Source: an uncultured Clostridium sp.
Lineage (GTDB): Bacteria; Bacillota; Clostridia; TANB77; CAG-508
Assembly: GCA_947571515.1 (NCBI GenBank)
Contig: CANOYI010000008.1
Coordinates: forward strand, 1 to 32,989
DNA: 32,989 nucleotides
Direction of reading: 5' to 3'
The translations under genes and the position numbers were made by a program. How positions within the stretch are numbered: position 1 is the first letter of the stretch; every line of letters starts with the position of its first letter. Under the pieces are notes generated by a model. It did not search any database. It was not told the DNA's origin and saw nothing but the letters and a program-made list of their open reading frames with translations. This document shows, piece by piece, positions 7,107 through 16,351 of the stretch.

Positions 7107-9119
7107 TTAATCCTCTTTTACTTTTATTTGGCTAACTTCCTTTAAATCTTGTAAAGTATTTATTTTTATATAATCTTCTGAAATAGTATATAAATTATTT
7201 TCTATGTACAATCCTCTTAATAATCTTGATTGCTTATAGTAGGGATATCTACTTTTTGTTTTGTCATGTGTAATCGTTCCCTTCAATTGAAATCCATCTG
7301 TTAGGTTAATATGATAAACAAAATACCCCTCTGAAATATATTCCTTATTATATCTACTATAGTCATCTATCATTGTACTATAAGTATTATTTGAAGTTTT
7401 TATTTCAAAATCTTCTTCATAATTGTTGACTGGTATTGCTAAAAGCTGTTTTTCCTTTGAAAATAGTAATGCCTTATGATTTGTTAGAATAGCTGATGTT
7501 GTTTTTCTATCTCCTATCACCGTATCTGATATTTGAATTGGATTATTTACATCGCTTACATCAAATAATGCCATTTTCATTCCTGTTATTATTGCTGTTG
7601 TAGAAGTTACTTTACCATTTGAATTTCTATTTACCTTTTCTTCTGTTTGCATACCAATTCCTATTATATGATTTTCATCATATGGATGTAAATAAGTGCT
7701 GTATCCTGGTATTTTTAATTTTCCTAATACCTTTGGTGCTGTTGGATTACTTAAATCCACTACAAACAACGGATCCACTGTTTTATAGGTTACTAGATAA
7801 GCTTTGTTTCCTAAAAATCTAGAAGAATACATTATTTCTCCTTTTGCTAAATTTTCTGTCTCTCCTATTTTTTTCATATTTTCATTTAATATAATTATTC
7901 TTGAGCCTTCGTCATCATATACAGCTAATCTTAAATTATTTTCATACTCATCCACTGAAAATTGATTGATGATCCTTCCTTTTTCTGATACGGTTTTATC
8001 AAATTTTATGCTTCCATCTTCCAACAAATTAAATTTATAGATTTCTGTATAATATTCTGCTATTTCATCTTCTATATAGGCACCTTCAACTACTCCCATT
8101 AATCCTTTCCAACCAAAAATATCTGTTATTTTTGGTTCTTGAAATGTTCTTCCCTCGTATTTTTCATTTAATAAATAAATGTTATTCTCTGATACATAAG
8201 CATTTTCAATATCCATCAAATAAGAACTTATTTTTACTTTTTCGTCCATATTGTTTAAATTAAGCATAGATAAAATCGTTTGACAATCTGTATTTAAATC
8301 TCTAATTCTACTTATATTACTAAATCCTGGATCAACTTGCTTTTTATCTTCTTGATAATAAGTAATAATTTTTTCGTCCTCTTTTTTCAATCTTCCTGAT
8401 GCAATTACATATAATTTCCCCTCTATACATCTTGATGTATAATATGGTTGCTCTATCTCATAATTTTTAATTTGCTTTGGTTTCTCTGGATTAGAAATAT
8501 TATATACAGCTATATAGGTAGTATTTTTATTGTTATACCTACTATTATAATAAAGGCTTGACTTAATTTTTTCATATATAATCACTAGTTTATCCTGATA
8601 TAATATTAAGTCTTCTGGCATTGTATTACTGTCATTTTCTGATATTCTTGCTACTATCTTCATTTCTTCAGTTTTTTTTACATCTGTTATTACTACATTG
8701 TTTTCTGATAATGAATAAATATAATTTCCATCCGTTTTGGTTATATCTGCTTCATCTACATTTTCTACTTGAATATTAGTTGTTGAATACTCTTTTGTTT
8801 CTTTTGATTTCACGATATTTATAGGAATACTATTATCTTCATTAAATTCTGTGCTAGAAATATTAGGAAACTTTACATCTGAAATACTACTATTATAAGC
8901 TTCTGAAGCACTTGCCAATAAGCTAAATGGCATTTTTAATAATAGACTCATTATTGATTCTTCTTCTGTTTCTTGACTATAAATTTTTTCTAATTCTTTT
9001 TGTGAAGAAATTGGTATAATTTGATCTTGTTCCTCTTTATTTAAGTTCATGATTATGCTACCTATTATAATGATTATTACCATAACCATTAGCACGATCA
9101 GTTTTATTACTTTTCTCAT
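7107..9119 (-). CDS. Membrane-anchored beta-propeller domain protein (PF09826-like)
   Basis: A 670-residue protein with a basic start and one membrane helix (about 7-26), so it is probably exported and anchored outside. The bulk is a repeating beta-strand domain with blades such as VENVDEADITKTDGNYIY, YIAVYNISNPEKPKQI, LFVVDLSNPTAPKVLG and MALFDVSDVNNPIQ. The phrase VDEADIxKTDG and the C-terminal region are hallmarks of the secreted beta-propeller family PF09826. The function of this family is not known; extracellular binding or scaffolding is plausible. It is divergent from the dGTPase-like gene across a 168-base intergenic region. Confidence 0.85.
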   Translation of the reverse strand: MRKVIKLIVLMVMVIIIIIGSIIMNLNKEEQDQIIPISSQKELEKIYSQETEEESIMSLLLKMPFSLLASASEAYNSSISDVKFPNISSTEFNEDNSIPINIVKSKETKEYSTTNIQVENVDEADITKTDGNYIYSLSENNVVITDVKKTEEMKIVARISENDSNTMPEDLILYQDKLVIIYEKIKSSLYYNSRYNNKNTTYIAVYNISNPEKPKQIKNYEIEQPYYTSRCIEGKLYVIASGRLKKEDEKIITYYQEDKKQVDPGFSNISRIRDLNTDCQTILSMLNLNNMDEKVKISSYLMDIENAYVSENNIYLLNEKYEGRTFQEPKITDIFGWKGLMGVVEGAYIEDEIAEYYTEIYKFNLLEDGSIKFDKTVSEKGRIINQFSVDEYENNLRLAVYDDEGSRIIILNENMKKIGETENLAKGEIMYSSRFLGNKAYLVTYKTVDPLFVVDLSNPTAPKVLGKLKIPGYSTYLHPYDENHIIGIGMQTEEKVNRNSNGKVTSTTAIITGMKMALFDVSDVNNPIQISDTVIGDRKTTSAILTNHKALLFSKEKQLLAIPVNNYEEDFEIKTSNNTYSTMIDDYSRYNKEYISEGYFVYHINLTDGFQLKGTITHDKTKSRYPYYKQSRLLRGLYIENNLYTISEDYIKINTLQDLKEVSQIKVKED

Positions 9120-9239
9120 ATTTTAATCATATCTCCTCTTAGTATTCAAAAAAGATAGCCGTTACTCTGCAACTTTCAACTTCTTTTTCTAAATTCTACT
9201 AAAAAATACTATAAAAAGCAACCAATTATAAAAAAATCA

Positions 9240-9269
9240 TTGGACTTTTATTCTTATTTATTGTATAGT
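9240..9269 (+). promoter_or_regulatory. Probable promoter of the dGTPase-like gene
   Basis: TTGGAC at 9240-9245 and TATAGT at 9264-9269 with an 18-base spacer, 18 bases before the ATG. The frame is also open through this region, but the short 5' leader favours the downstream ATG as start. Confidence 0.5.
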
Positions 9270-9287
9270 TTAACAAGAGGTGAAAAC

Positions 9288-10496
9288 ATGAATAATTTAT
9301 TTAAAAATTACGCTGCTAACGAAAATAATCCAAAATGGGAAAATATAGTAACAAGAAAGCTTCCCTTGTATCATAGAAATAATGACATTCGAAGTGAATT
9401 TGAAAGAGATTATACAAGGATTATTCATTCTAACAGTTATAGAAGATTGAAACACAAAACACAAGTATTCTTTTCTCCTGGAAATGACCATATTTGTACA
9501 AGAATTGAACATGTTACTCATGTTGAATCCATTAGTTATTCTATTGCTAACTACTTAGGACTTAATACAGAATTAACAAAAGCCATTGCCGTCAGTCACG
9601 ATTTAGGTCATAGTCCTTTTGGACATATCGGTGAAAAAATTTTATCTAACTTCTCAAAAAATGATTTGGGAGTTCCTTTTTGGCATGAGAAAAATGGGCT
9701 AGATTTAGTTGATACTATTGAATTATTAGAAGATAGCGAAAAATATAAGCAAAATTTAAATCTTACTTATGCGGTAAGAGATGGTATTATTTCTCATTGT
9801 GGTGAAATTGATGAAAATGGTCTGAAACCAAGAGATGCATTTATTGATTTGTCCGATTATGCAAAGCCCAATCAATTTGCACCTTATACTTGGGAAGCTT
9901 GTGTTATCAAAATTGCTGATAAGATTTCCTACATTGGTCGTGATATTGAAGACGCCATTACTCTTGGCATTTTAGATGACCATTTAGATGAACTTTATGA
10001 ATTACTAAATTATAATAGGAAAGATAAGAAACTAAATAATTCTAATATTATTCATTATTTGGTTGCCGATTTATGTGAAAATTCTTCTCCTGAAGATGGT
10101 TTGTGCTTTTCTGATGATGCTTATGATTTGATGAATAAAATTAAGGAATTTAATTATAAAAATATTTACTTTTCTGATAGAATTATGCCTTCTAATCGAT
10201 ATTTTGAGGTTGTTTTGACTGAAATTTATAACACTTTAAAGTCATGTTTTGATGGTAAGAGTGCTTTTCATTCTGTTCAATCGCTAAATAAGTTTTATCC
10301 TAAATTGTATGATGGATTTTTAAATTTCTTATATAGCTATTATGATTACTCCACTAGAAAAACTTCGAATTTTAAAAATCTGGTGCTTTTTAGAGATTCT
10401 AATCTAGCAGATTTTTGTCAAGCCATTTTGTTTTTTGTCTCTGGTATGACGGATAATTATGCTATGGAGATTTATGATGAGATTATTGGGTTTTAA
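9288..10496 (+). CDS. dgt: Deoxyguanosinetriphosphate triphosphohydrolase-like HD protein
   Basis: A 402-residue HD-superfamily phosphohydrolase predicted to cleave dNTPs to the nucleoside and triphosphate. The metal-binding residues are visible as RIEHVTHVESIS (His), SHDLGHSPFGHIGE (HD pair) and a distal Asp in KIADKISYIGRDIED. The N-terminal SNSYRRLKHKTQVF segment is typical of the family. The frame is open for 16 codons upstream, but AGAGGTG seven bases before the ATG at 9288 fixes the start. It is convergent with sigG, with a palindromic element in the gap. Whether it is a true dGTPase or has broader dNTP specificity cannot be told. Confidence 0.88.
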   Translation: MNNLFKNYAANENNPKWENIVTRKLPLYHRNNDIRSEFERDYTRIIHSNSYRRLKHKTQVFFSPGNDHICTRIEHVTHVESISYSIANYLGLNTELTKAIAVSHDLGHSPFGHIGEKILSNFSKNDLGVPFWHEKNGLDLVDTIELLEDSEKYKQNLNLTYAVRDGIISHCGEIDENGLKPRDAFIDLSDYAKPNQFAPYTWEACVIKIADKISYIGRDIEDAITLGILDDHLDELYELLNYNRKDKKLNNSNIIHYLVADLCENSSPEDGLCFSDDAYDLMNKIKEFNYKNIYFSDRIMPSNRYFEVVLTEIYNTLKSCFDGKSAFHSVQSLNKFYPKLYDGFLNFLYSYYDYSTRKTSNFKNLVLFRDSNLADFCQAILFFVSGMTDNYAMEIYDEIIGF

Positions 10497-10497
10497 T

Positions 10498-10563
10498 GTG
10501 CAATGGGGACGTTTCTTTTTGCACATTAAAACCAATGTGTAAAAAGAAACGTCCCCATTGCAC
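10498..10563. repeat. REPIN-like inverted pair (GTGCAA stem, GGGGACG core)
   Basis: Two 30-base arms, 10498-10527 and 10534-10563, are near-perfect reverse complements. Each arm has its own small palindrome (GTGCAA with TTGCAC) around GGGGACGTTTC. The element fills the gap between convergent dgt and sigG and could terminate both. A further fragment, CCATTGCACATT, follows up to 10577. Confidence 0.8.
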
Positions 10564-10575
10564 ACCCATTGCACA

Positions 10576-11352
10576 TTATTTATAAAATCTTTTAATATTA
10601 ACAATCGCACTTTTTTCTAATCTAGAAACTTGAGCCTGCGAAATGCCAATCTCATCAGCAACCTCCATTTGTGTTCTTCCATCAAAAAACCTTTTTATTA
10701 CAATCATTCTTTCCTTCTCATTTAATTTTTGTAAGGCTCCTTCGATTGCCATTCTTTCTGTCCACATTTCATCTGTGTTTTTACTATCTTTTACTTGATC
10801 CATAATATAAATACTTTCTGAGCCATCATTATAGACTGGTTCTTGTAAAGATACTGGATCTTGAATCGCATCAAAACTAAAAGCAATATCTTCTTTTCCT
10901 ACTCCTAATTCTTTTGCTATCTCATCTATTTTTGGTTCTCTTCCATGCTCTTTTGTGTATCTCTCTTTAAATTGAATTGCCTTATAAGCTAAATCTCTTA
11001 CTGACCTACTAACTCTTATGCTATTATTATCTCTTAAGTATCTTTTGACCTCTCCTATTATCATTGGTACTGCATAAGTACTAAATTGTACATTTTGGCT
11101 TAAATCAAAATTATCAATTGCTTTAATTAATCCCACACATCCTACTTGAAATAAATCATCTGCTGTTTCTCCTCTTCCATAAAATCTTTGTATCACACTT
11201 AATACTAATCTTAAATTTCCATGAATAAATGTATTTCTTGCTTCTTCATCTCCTGCTTTTATTTTTATGAATAGTTCTTCTTTTTCCTCTTTACTTAATA
11301 CTGGCAATTTTGATGTGTTGACACCACATATTTCTACTTTGTTGTTTAACAA
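10576..11352 (-). CDS. sigG: Sporulation sigma factor SigG (forespore)
   Basis: A 258-residue sigma-70 family factor that drives late forespore transcription. The N-terminus NNKVEICGVNTSKLPVLS is diagnostic of SigG. Region 2 is RLVLSVIQRF through DLFQVGCVGLIKAIDNFD and YAVPMIIGEVKRYLRDN (about 48-106). Region 3 follows, then the region 4.2 helix-turn-helix ADEIGISQAQVSRLEKSA near the C-terminus. The start is TTG with GGAGG eight bases upstream. It lies 89 bases downstream of the shifted end of sigE, the conserved sigE-sigG order. No CGG codon occurs in it. Confidence 0.95.
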   Translation of the reverse strand: MLNNKVEICGVNTSKLPVLSKEEKEELFIKIKAGDEEARNTFIHGNLRLVLSVIQRFYGRGETADDLFQVGCVGLIKAIDNFDLSQNVQFSTYAVPMIIGEVKRYLRDNNSIRVSRSVRDLAYKAIQFKERYTKEHGREPKIDEIAKELGVGKEDIAFSFDAIQDPVSLQEPVYNDGSESIYIMDQVKDSKNTDEMWTERMAIEGALQKLNEKERMIVIKRFFDGRTQMEVADEIGISQAQVSRLEKSAIVNIKRFYK

Positions 11353-11441
11353 AAGAAAAACCTCCTTTGAACTTACTTATTTTAAGTATTTCCAAATTTG
11401 GTTTTTTTATACTCTAGGAAAGCCATGCGTAAGCATAGTAT

Positions 11442-12180
11442 TTATCCTATTTTACTGGCAATTTCTTTTTTCATTTTGCCAATAATTTTCTTTTCTAATC
11501 TTGATATGTAACTTTGCGAGATACCGCAATTCATCTGCCACTTCTTTTTGTGTCTTTTCTTTTCCAGTTTGAAATCCAAATCTCATCTCCATAATGTTTT
11601 TTTCTCGATCATTTAATTTACTAATAGAGGCACGTAAAAGAGATTTATCAACTTCATCTTCTAAATTTCTTGAGGTAATATCAGGTTCTGTTCCTAAAAT
11701 ATCCGAAAGTAGCAATTCATTTCCATCGCCATCTTTGTTTAATGGTTCATCAATTGAAACCTCTCCTTTTACTTTATTATTTTTTCTTAAATACATTAAT
11801 ATTTCATTTTCAATACATCTGGAAGCATAAGTAGCTAATTTAATCTTTTTATCTGAATTAAAAGTATTAACCCCTTTCATTAACCCAATTGTACCAATGG
11901 ATATCAAATCCTCTATCCCAATACCAGTATTTTCAAACTTTTTGGCAATATAAACGACCAATCTTAGATTTCTTTCTACTAATTTTTGTCGAACTGCTAA
12001 ATTATCTTCTTGACTTAATTTTTCAATGAGTTCTGCTTCCTCTTCTGGTGGAAGTGGTGGTGGAAGCGTTTGACTTCCCGCAATATAAAAGATTGGGAGA
12101 TATTCTATCTCATCCTTATCATTCATGTATTTGGCACAAATGGTATTAATCCCATTTTTTACAAAATCAAAAATATTCAT
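11442..12180 (-). CDS. sigE: Pro-sigma-E (mother-cell sporulation sigma factor), read through a +1 shift at CGG
   Basis: A sigma-70 family factor for early mother-cell transcription, made as a precursor. The pro-region ends near [17 protein letters not shown], the segment conserved around the SpoIIGA cleavage region. Region 2 holds [14 protein letters not shown] and [17 protein letters not shown]. The uninterrupted frame gives 242 residues, but the last 24 are nonsense: codon 219 is CGG (11526-11524). Skipping its C restores [15 protein letters not shown], the region 4.2 helix-turn-helix, then [15 protein letters not shown] and TAA at 11444-11442. The total is 245 residues, normal for SigE (about 240). 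The conserved Gly of [11 protein letters not shown] falls exactly at the shift. Without the shift promoter -35 recognition would be lost. The protease gene spoIIGA is directly upstream. Confidence 0.92.
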
Positions 12181-12204
12181 TTTATTTCACTCCTTTCTTA
12201 TGAT

Positions 12205-12375
12205 AGAAGTGCTGTCAATTTGAGGTGTAATATATTATTTTTGCAACACCGCGTAAGCGACTAAACGAGCAAAGTAAGTAGCGATTAGAGCAACCTACCA
12301 TCTTTAAAATTGGATGGTTGCGACACACAAGGTGTAAGAAAATAATATATTACACCTCAAATTGACAGCACTTCT
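12205..12375. mobile_element. MITE-like element with 37-bp inverted ends (copy 1)
   Basis: Perfect 37-base terminal inverted repeats (12205-12241 and 12339-12375), starting AGAAGTGCTGTCAATTTGAG, bound a 97-base core. The core begins GCAACACCGCGTAAGCGAC and contains a GCAACC/GGTTGC hairpin before GACACACAAGGTGTAA. The core recurs at 17985-18180. The element lies between spoIIGA and sigE, normally one transcript, and its right end overlaps the spoIIGA stop codon. It has no coding capacity. Confidence 0.8.
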
Positions 12376-13262
12376 TATAATAGTTCAATTCCCATCAAAG
12401 CCCTATATTCTCCTCTTTTCGTTAATGACTTATTATAAATTCCTATGATTATATTTTCTTTTTCTTCTTCCTTTTCCGCATCTTTTATTTTCATACAATC
12501 AGCTTTAATACCCAATAACATACCATTTTGTTTTCCTAAAGAAGAAAAAGGAATAAATTTTAGTTTTGTTATATATTTTTCTTTTAATTCTTCTGGTATA
12601 TTGTTAAAATCACCTCCTAATAATTCATCTAAATGATTCAAGATTTCTTTTGGTATACAATCATACAAAAGTGTATGTTCCACTACAACTACAGGCGTAT
12701 TAGTAATTGGCTCTTTGAGTAGATTTCCTGTATCAATCATGGCAGTTGTTTCTATCACTTTTCCATTTAATTGTATCTCTACTTCACAAAACATATCCTT
12801 TTTCGTAATTTTCGATTTTACAACTGTAAATGCTGTCATAATAATGATAAAGGCAATAATCGCTCCTAATATAATTGTTTTTAGTGGATAAGTACCTAAA
12901 AACAGTCCATTCTTCATTAATATCTCTTGTGGTTTCACAATGTAGATAAGAGCAAATGCTGCTCCTCCAAAAACGAAAGAAGTTAAGTAAAACAGTAAGA
13001 TATCTTTCCACATTTTTTTAATGGTTTGTGGATTAAAGGCTACGTATATCATTACAATCGATAATATTATTTTTAAAATAATACTTGCATAAATTTCTAA
13101 AATTGATAGATACGATACTACTGAGTAAATTGCACCTAATAAGCTTGCTAATAAAAGTCTCATATTTTTTATTTTCTCTTTTAGAATTAATCCTGTTGCT
13201 AGTAAAATAATAAAATTCATGATTAGGTTTTCAATTAATACCACATCAATATAAATAGTCAT
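12375..13262 (-). CDS. spoIIGA: Sigma-E processing aspartic peptidase SpoIIGA
   Basis: A 295-residue septal membrane protease that activates pro-SigE during sporulation. There are about five membrane helices in the first 150 residues, starting IDVVLIENLIMNFIILL. A cytoplasmic aspartic protease domain follows with the catalytic Asp177 in AMIDTGNLLKEP and the conserved PVVVVE strand. The C-terminal half includes GKQNGMLLGIKAD. It sits directly upstream of sigE, its substrate gene, as in Bacillus and Clostridia. AGGTGATGGC precedes the ATG at moderate strength. The stop codon TAA lies in the terminal repeat of a MITE-like element. Confidence 0.93.
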   Translation of the reverse strand: MTIYIDVVLIENLIMNFIILLATGLILKEKIKNMRLLLASLLGAIYSVVSYLSILEIYASIILKIILSIVMIYVAFNPQTIKKMWKDILLFYLTSFVFGGAAFALIYIVKPQEILMKNGLFLGTYPLKTIILGAIIAFIIIMTAFTVVKSKITKKDMFCEVEIQLNGKVIETTAMIDTGNLLKEPITNTPVVVVEHTLLYDCIPKEILNHLDELLGGDFNNIPEELKEKYITKLKFIPFSSLGKQNGMLLGIKADCMKIKDAEKEEEKENIIIGIYNKSLTKRGEYRALMGIELL

Positions 13263-13326
13263 GCCATCACCTGCATGACTATTATAATCTTTTCTTTTTA
13301 AAAAAGCTGTCTTTTCTTATTGGCGA

Positions 13327-13368
13327 AAAAAAGAAATAATCGACTTTTTTCTCGATTATTTCTTTTTT
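13327..13368 (-). terminator. Terminator after ftsZ
   Basis: Two perfect 17-base arms (13327-13343 and 13352-13368), AAAAAAGAAATAATCGA and its complement, around a 8-base loop, 14 bases after the ftsZ stop. The arm ends in a T run on either strand. It separates ftsAZ from the spoIIGA unit. Confidence 0.8.
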
Positions 13369-13381
13369 ACTATTCTTTTAC

Positions 13382-14506
13382 TTACATATTCTTATTTTTA
13401 TTTTTTCTTAAAAAAGATGGTATATCCAAATCATTTTGTGATGAACTTGTTTCTGTACTTGCTGGTATTGAATTGATTTTCTTTTCCCAAGTTTTTGATA
13501 CAATATTTTCAACACCAATACTTGAAATAGACTCACCATTTGTTTCAAATCCTGTTGCAATAACAGTAATTTGAATTTCATCTGACATACTAGCATCTGT
13601 TACCGTACCAAAGATGATATTAGCTTCAGGGTCTACACTACGTTGAACAAGTTCAGCCGCTGTATTTACTTCGTGTAATCCTAAATCTTCACCACCAGTA
13701 ATATTAATAATAACACCTTTTGCCCCTTCGATTGAAGTTTCTAGTAATGGACTTTGGATTGCTTCTTTTGCTGCATCTTCTGCTCTGTTTTCTCCTGCTG
13801 CTCTTCCTACTCCCATGTGTGCCATACCTTGGTTTAACATGATTGTTTTTACATCAGCAAAGTCCAAGTTTACTAATCCTGGTATTGCAATCAAGTCTGA
13901 AATTCCTTGTACACCTTGTCTTAGTATATCATCTGCCATTTTAAAAGCTTCAATAATAGATGTTTTTCTATCAATGATTTGTAATAATTTATCATTTGGT
14001 ATTACGACTAAGGTATCTACTTTTCCTTTTAAACTTTCAATTCCTCTTTCTGCTTGTGAAAGTCTTTTCTTTCCTTCAAAAGTAAATGGTTTTGTAACAA
14101 CTCCTATGGTTAGTATTCCCATTTCTTTTGCTGTAGTAGCTACAATTGGTGCTGCACCTGTACCAGTTCCACCACCCATTCCAGCTGTGACAAATACCAT
14201 ATCTGCTCCTCTTAAAACTTCGGATATCTCAGCTTTGCTTTCTTCTGCTGATTGAGCACCAATGTCAGGGTTTGCCCCTGCTCCTAGTCCTCTTGTTATT
14301 TTTTCTCCAATTTGTATTTTTGTGCTTGCTTTTGAGGTTTGTAAAGCTTGTCTATCTGTGTTAACAGCAATAAAATCAACACCTTTTATGCCTGTATCAA
14401 TCATTCTATTAACAGCATTATTTCCAGCTCCTCCAACGCCTATAACTTTAATGGTAGCTGTTCCATCCATCATTGTAATATTATTGTCCTCATTGTAATC
14501 CATCAT
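13382..14506 (-). CDS. ftsZ: Cell division protein FtsZ
   Basis: A 374-residue tubulin-like GTPase forming the division ring. Visible are the N-terminal [18 protein letters not shown], the tubulin signature GGGTGTG (111-117), [11 protein letters not shown], the synergy-loop region [11 protein letters not shown] and NPEAD-like [13 protein letters not shown] short Ser/Asn-rich linker leads to the C-terminal tail DIPSFLRKN, which binds FtsA and SepF. The start is ATG 14506 or the adjacent 14503, behind AGGGAGG. It follows ftsA by about 108 bases, with no obvious terminator between. Confidence 0.97.
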   Translation of the reverse strand: MMDYNEDNNITMMDGTATIKVIGVGGAGNNAVNRMIDTGIKGVDFIAVNTDRQALQTSKASTKIQIGEKITRGLGAGANPDIGAQSAEESKAEISEVLRGADMVFVTAGMGGGTGTGAAPIVATTAKEMGILTIGVVTKPFTFEGKKRLSQAERGIESLKGKVDTLVVIPNDKLLQIIDRKTSIIEAFKMADDILRQGVQGISDLIAIPGLVNLDFADVKTIMLNQGMAHMGVGRAAGENRAEDAAKEAIQSPLLETSIEGAKGVIINITGGEDLGLHEVNTAAELVQRSVDPEANIIFGTVTDASMSDEIQITVIATGFETNGESISSIGVENIVSKTWEKKINSIPASTETSSSQNDLDIPSFLRKNKNKNM

Positions 14507-14614
14507 TTAGTTTTTCCTCCCTTTATTAGTTAGCTATTCAAAGTAAAGCAATCTATATTAGTTCTTTTTCTTAGCTACTATTTATATTTAAAAAATTTAA
14601 TAACTTATTTTTAA

Positions 14615-15844
14615 TTAAGAATAAAAAAATTCTTTTATTCTTTCCATAATTGTCTTTAAAAAATTTTCATCACTTTGTGCATCAATACTACTTGATACTG
14701 TTTTAGCAAAAGGTCTTGCTGCTATATATCTTACTAATGCATAACTAGTTCGATATGTTGTTTTTACTGTACTAACAGCTCTTCCTGTTGATATTTTAAC
14801 AGGAATATTTAAATTGATTTTTCCTGCTACATCACTTTTATTGATATTGATAATTCCCTGACCTGTTAAAACAACATTATTGATTTTTTGTTTTATTCCT
14901 TGATTGGTTATATCTTTATTGATAATAGAAAAGATTTCTTCAATTCTGGCCTCTATAACCTCAATCAATTCCGAACTCTTGATAATCCTATTTTTATTTT
15001 TATCTTTTGAAGTATTTAATATAATATCATTATCATTATCAATAAAGGATTTCAAGGCTAGTCCATATTGTCTTTTGAGTTTATCTGCTTCTTCCTCTGA
15101 AATATTCAATACCAATGCAATATCATTTGTGATATTATCTCCACCTAATGGTATAGAATTCGTATAGATAAAACTAGATCCTTCAAAAACGCCAATATCA
15201 GTGTTTCCTGCCCCTATATCTAATAACATTACATTGTCATGTAATTCATTTTTATCTAAAATTAAATTTCTTTCTGCTAATGTAATTGGTACGATTCCGT
15301 CGATTTCTAGTCCTGCTTTTTTAAATATACTATTTAATTGTCTTACATAATCTTTATCCGCTAAAATTACTTGTGCACTTATCGTAAAACTAGAACTTAA
15401 ATTCCCTACTGGATCGGTAACAACTGTCCCATTTTCTAGTATTATTTTGTCTGGTACCAGATCAATTAATGTTTTATTTTCTGGTATTTCTATATCTTTT
15501 ACTTGCATTATGGCATTTTGTACGTCTCTTATTGATATCCCTGCATATTTATCTTTCACATCTTTTGTTATGCTGTTTTGTACAATGGTTACATATTTCC
15601 CTGGAATTGTTACATAGGCTGAATTAATTTTTAAATTCGTTTCATCTTCGGCATCTTTTATCGTCTTTGCTATGGTTAAACTGATATCTTCTTCGTTTAT
15701 TATTTTCCCCTTCTTTAGTCCACTACATTTATACGAGGTATTACATATGACTTCAATTTGTCCAAAGTTATTCACTTCTCCAACAACCGTACAAACTTTA
15801 CTCGTTCCTATGTCTATACCTACAATGATATCCCCGATTGCCAA
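14615..15844 (-). CDS. ftsA: Cell division protein FtsA
   Basis: A 409-residue actin-like ATPase that tethers FtsZ to the membrane. The phosphate 1 motif is GIDIGTSKVCTVVGE (9-23). The 1C domain follows, with the SYKCSGLKKG and VQNAIMQ region, then phosphate 2 in LLDIGAGNTDIGVF and an adenosine motif in VVLTGQGII. The C-terminal amphipathic helix ERIKEFFYS is the membrane anchor. The start codon is TTG with GGAGG eight bases upstream. It begins its own transcript from a consensus promoter and precedes ftsZ. Confidence 0.95.
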   Translation of the reverse strand: MAIGDIIVGIDIGTSKVCTVVGEVNNFGQIEVICNTSYKCSGLKKGKIINEEDISLTIAKTIKDAEDETNLKINSAYVTIPGKYVTIVQNSITKDVKDKYAGISIRDVQNAIMQVKDIEIPENKTLIDLVPDKIILENGTVVTDPVGNLSSSFTISAQVILADKDYVRQLNSIFKKAGLEIDGIVPITLAERNLILDKNELHDNVMLLDIGAGNTDIGVFEGSSFIYTNSIPLGGDNITNDIALVLNISEEEADKLKRQYGLALKSFIDNDNDIILNTSKDKNKNRIIKSSELIEVIEARIEEIFSIINKDITNQGIKQKINNVVLTGQGIININKSDVAGKINLNIPVKISTGRAVSTVKTTYRTSYALVRYIAARPFAKTVSSSIDAQSDENFLKTIMERIKEFFYS

Positions 15845-15883
15845 GTTTATTCCTCCATTTTCAGTATAATTTTTCTAAGTGTA

Positions 15884-15912
15884 TATATATTACATTTTCA
15901 GACAAATGTCAA
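15884..15912 (-). promoter_or_regulatory. Consensus promoter of ftsA-ftsZ
   Basis: On the minus strand TTGACA (15912-15907) and TATATA (15889-15884) are 17 bases apart, about 40 bases before the ftsA TTG start. Confidence 0.75.
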
Positions 15913-15966
15913 TAGGTTTTGTTATATTTCCGTAATAATTTTGTAATATTTTTGTAATATTTTTTC

Positions 15967-16338
15967 TTAATCTTGCTTCTCATTTTTTTCTTTGAATGGA
16001 TTTGACCATTTATCCACGTAATATCTTCTTATAATTGCTAAATTGGTGAACATTCTGCCCACAAACACTACAATTGCTGCTAAATAAATATCCACATTTA
16101 ACTTTTCCCCTAAAATAGTTAATAAAATAGATAATATAGCATTTCCAAAAAAACCTGTGATAAATATTTTTAAATTAAAATTTTTCTTAATAACTGAAGT
16201 GATTCCCCCAAATACAGAATCTAATGCTGCTATAATTGCAATCGCTAAATAGCTTGAATATGTGTATGAAATCATAGGAGCATTCATGCCAAGTATAGCT
16301 CCTAAAATACATCCTATTAAAATGGCTATGGCTATCAT
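15967..16338 (-). CDS. sbp: Small basic protein, Sbp/DUF1290 family
   Basis: A 123-residue membrane protein with three to four helices and a short basic C-terminal tail. Family marks are GCILGAILGMNAP, LAIAIIAALDSVFGG and AAIVVFVGRMFTNLAIIRRY. In Bacillus and Clostridia this gene lies with DUF881 genes between ftsQ and ftsA, as here, and is presumed to serve division or sporulation; no biochemical role is established. It starts 13 bases after the second DUF881 gene. Confidence 0.88.
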   Translation of the reverse strand: MIAIAILIGCILGAILGMNAPMISYTYSSYLAIAIIAALDSVFGGITSVIKKNFNLKIFITGFFGNAILSILLTILGEKLNVDIYLAAIVVFVGRMFTNLAIIRRYYVDKWSNPFKEKNEKQD

Positions 16339-16351
16339 TTTACTTTTCCTC

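Noticed and set aside
11400..11440. Small hairpin ATGCGTAAGCAT between sigE and sigG as a further MITE copy
   Set aside because: Only the short GCGTAAGC loop resembles the core of the elements at 12205 and 17985; too little to assign.
13815..14255. 146-residue plus-strand frame opposite ftsZ
   Set aside because: A shadow of ftsZ with no ribosome binding site or recognisable homology.
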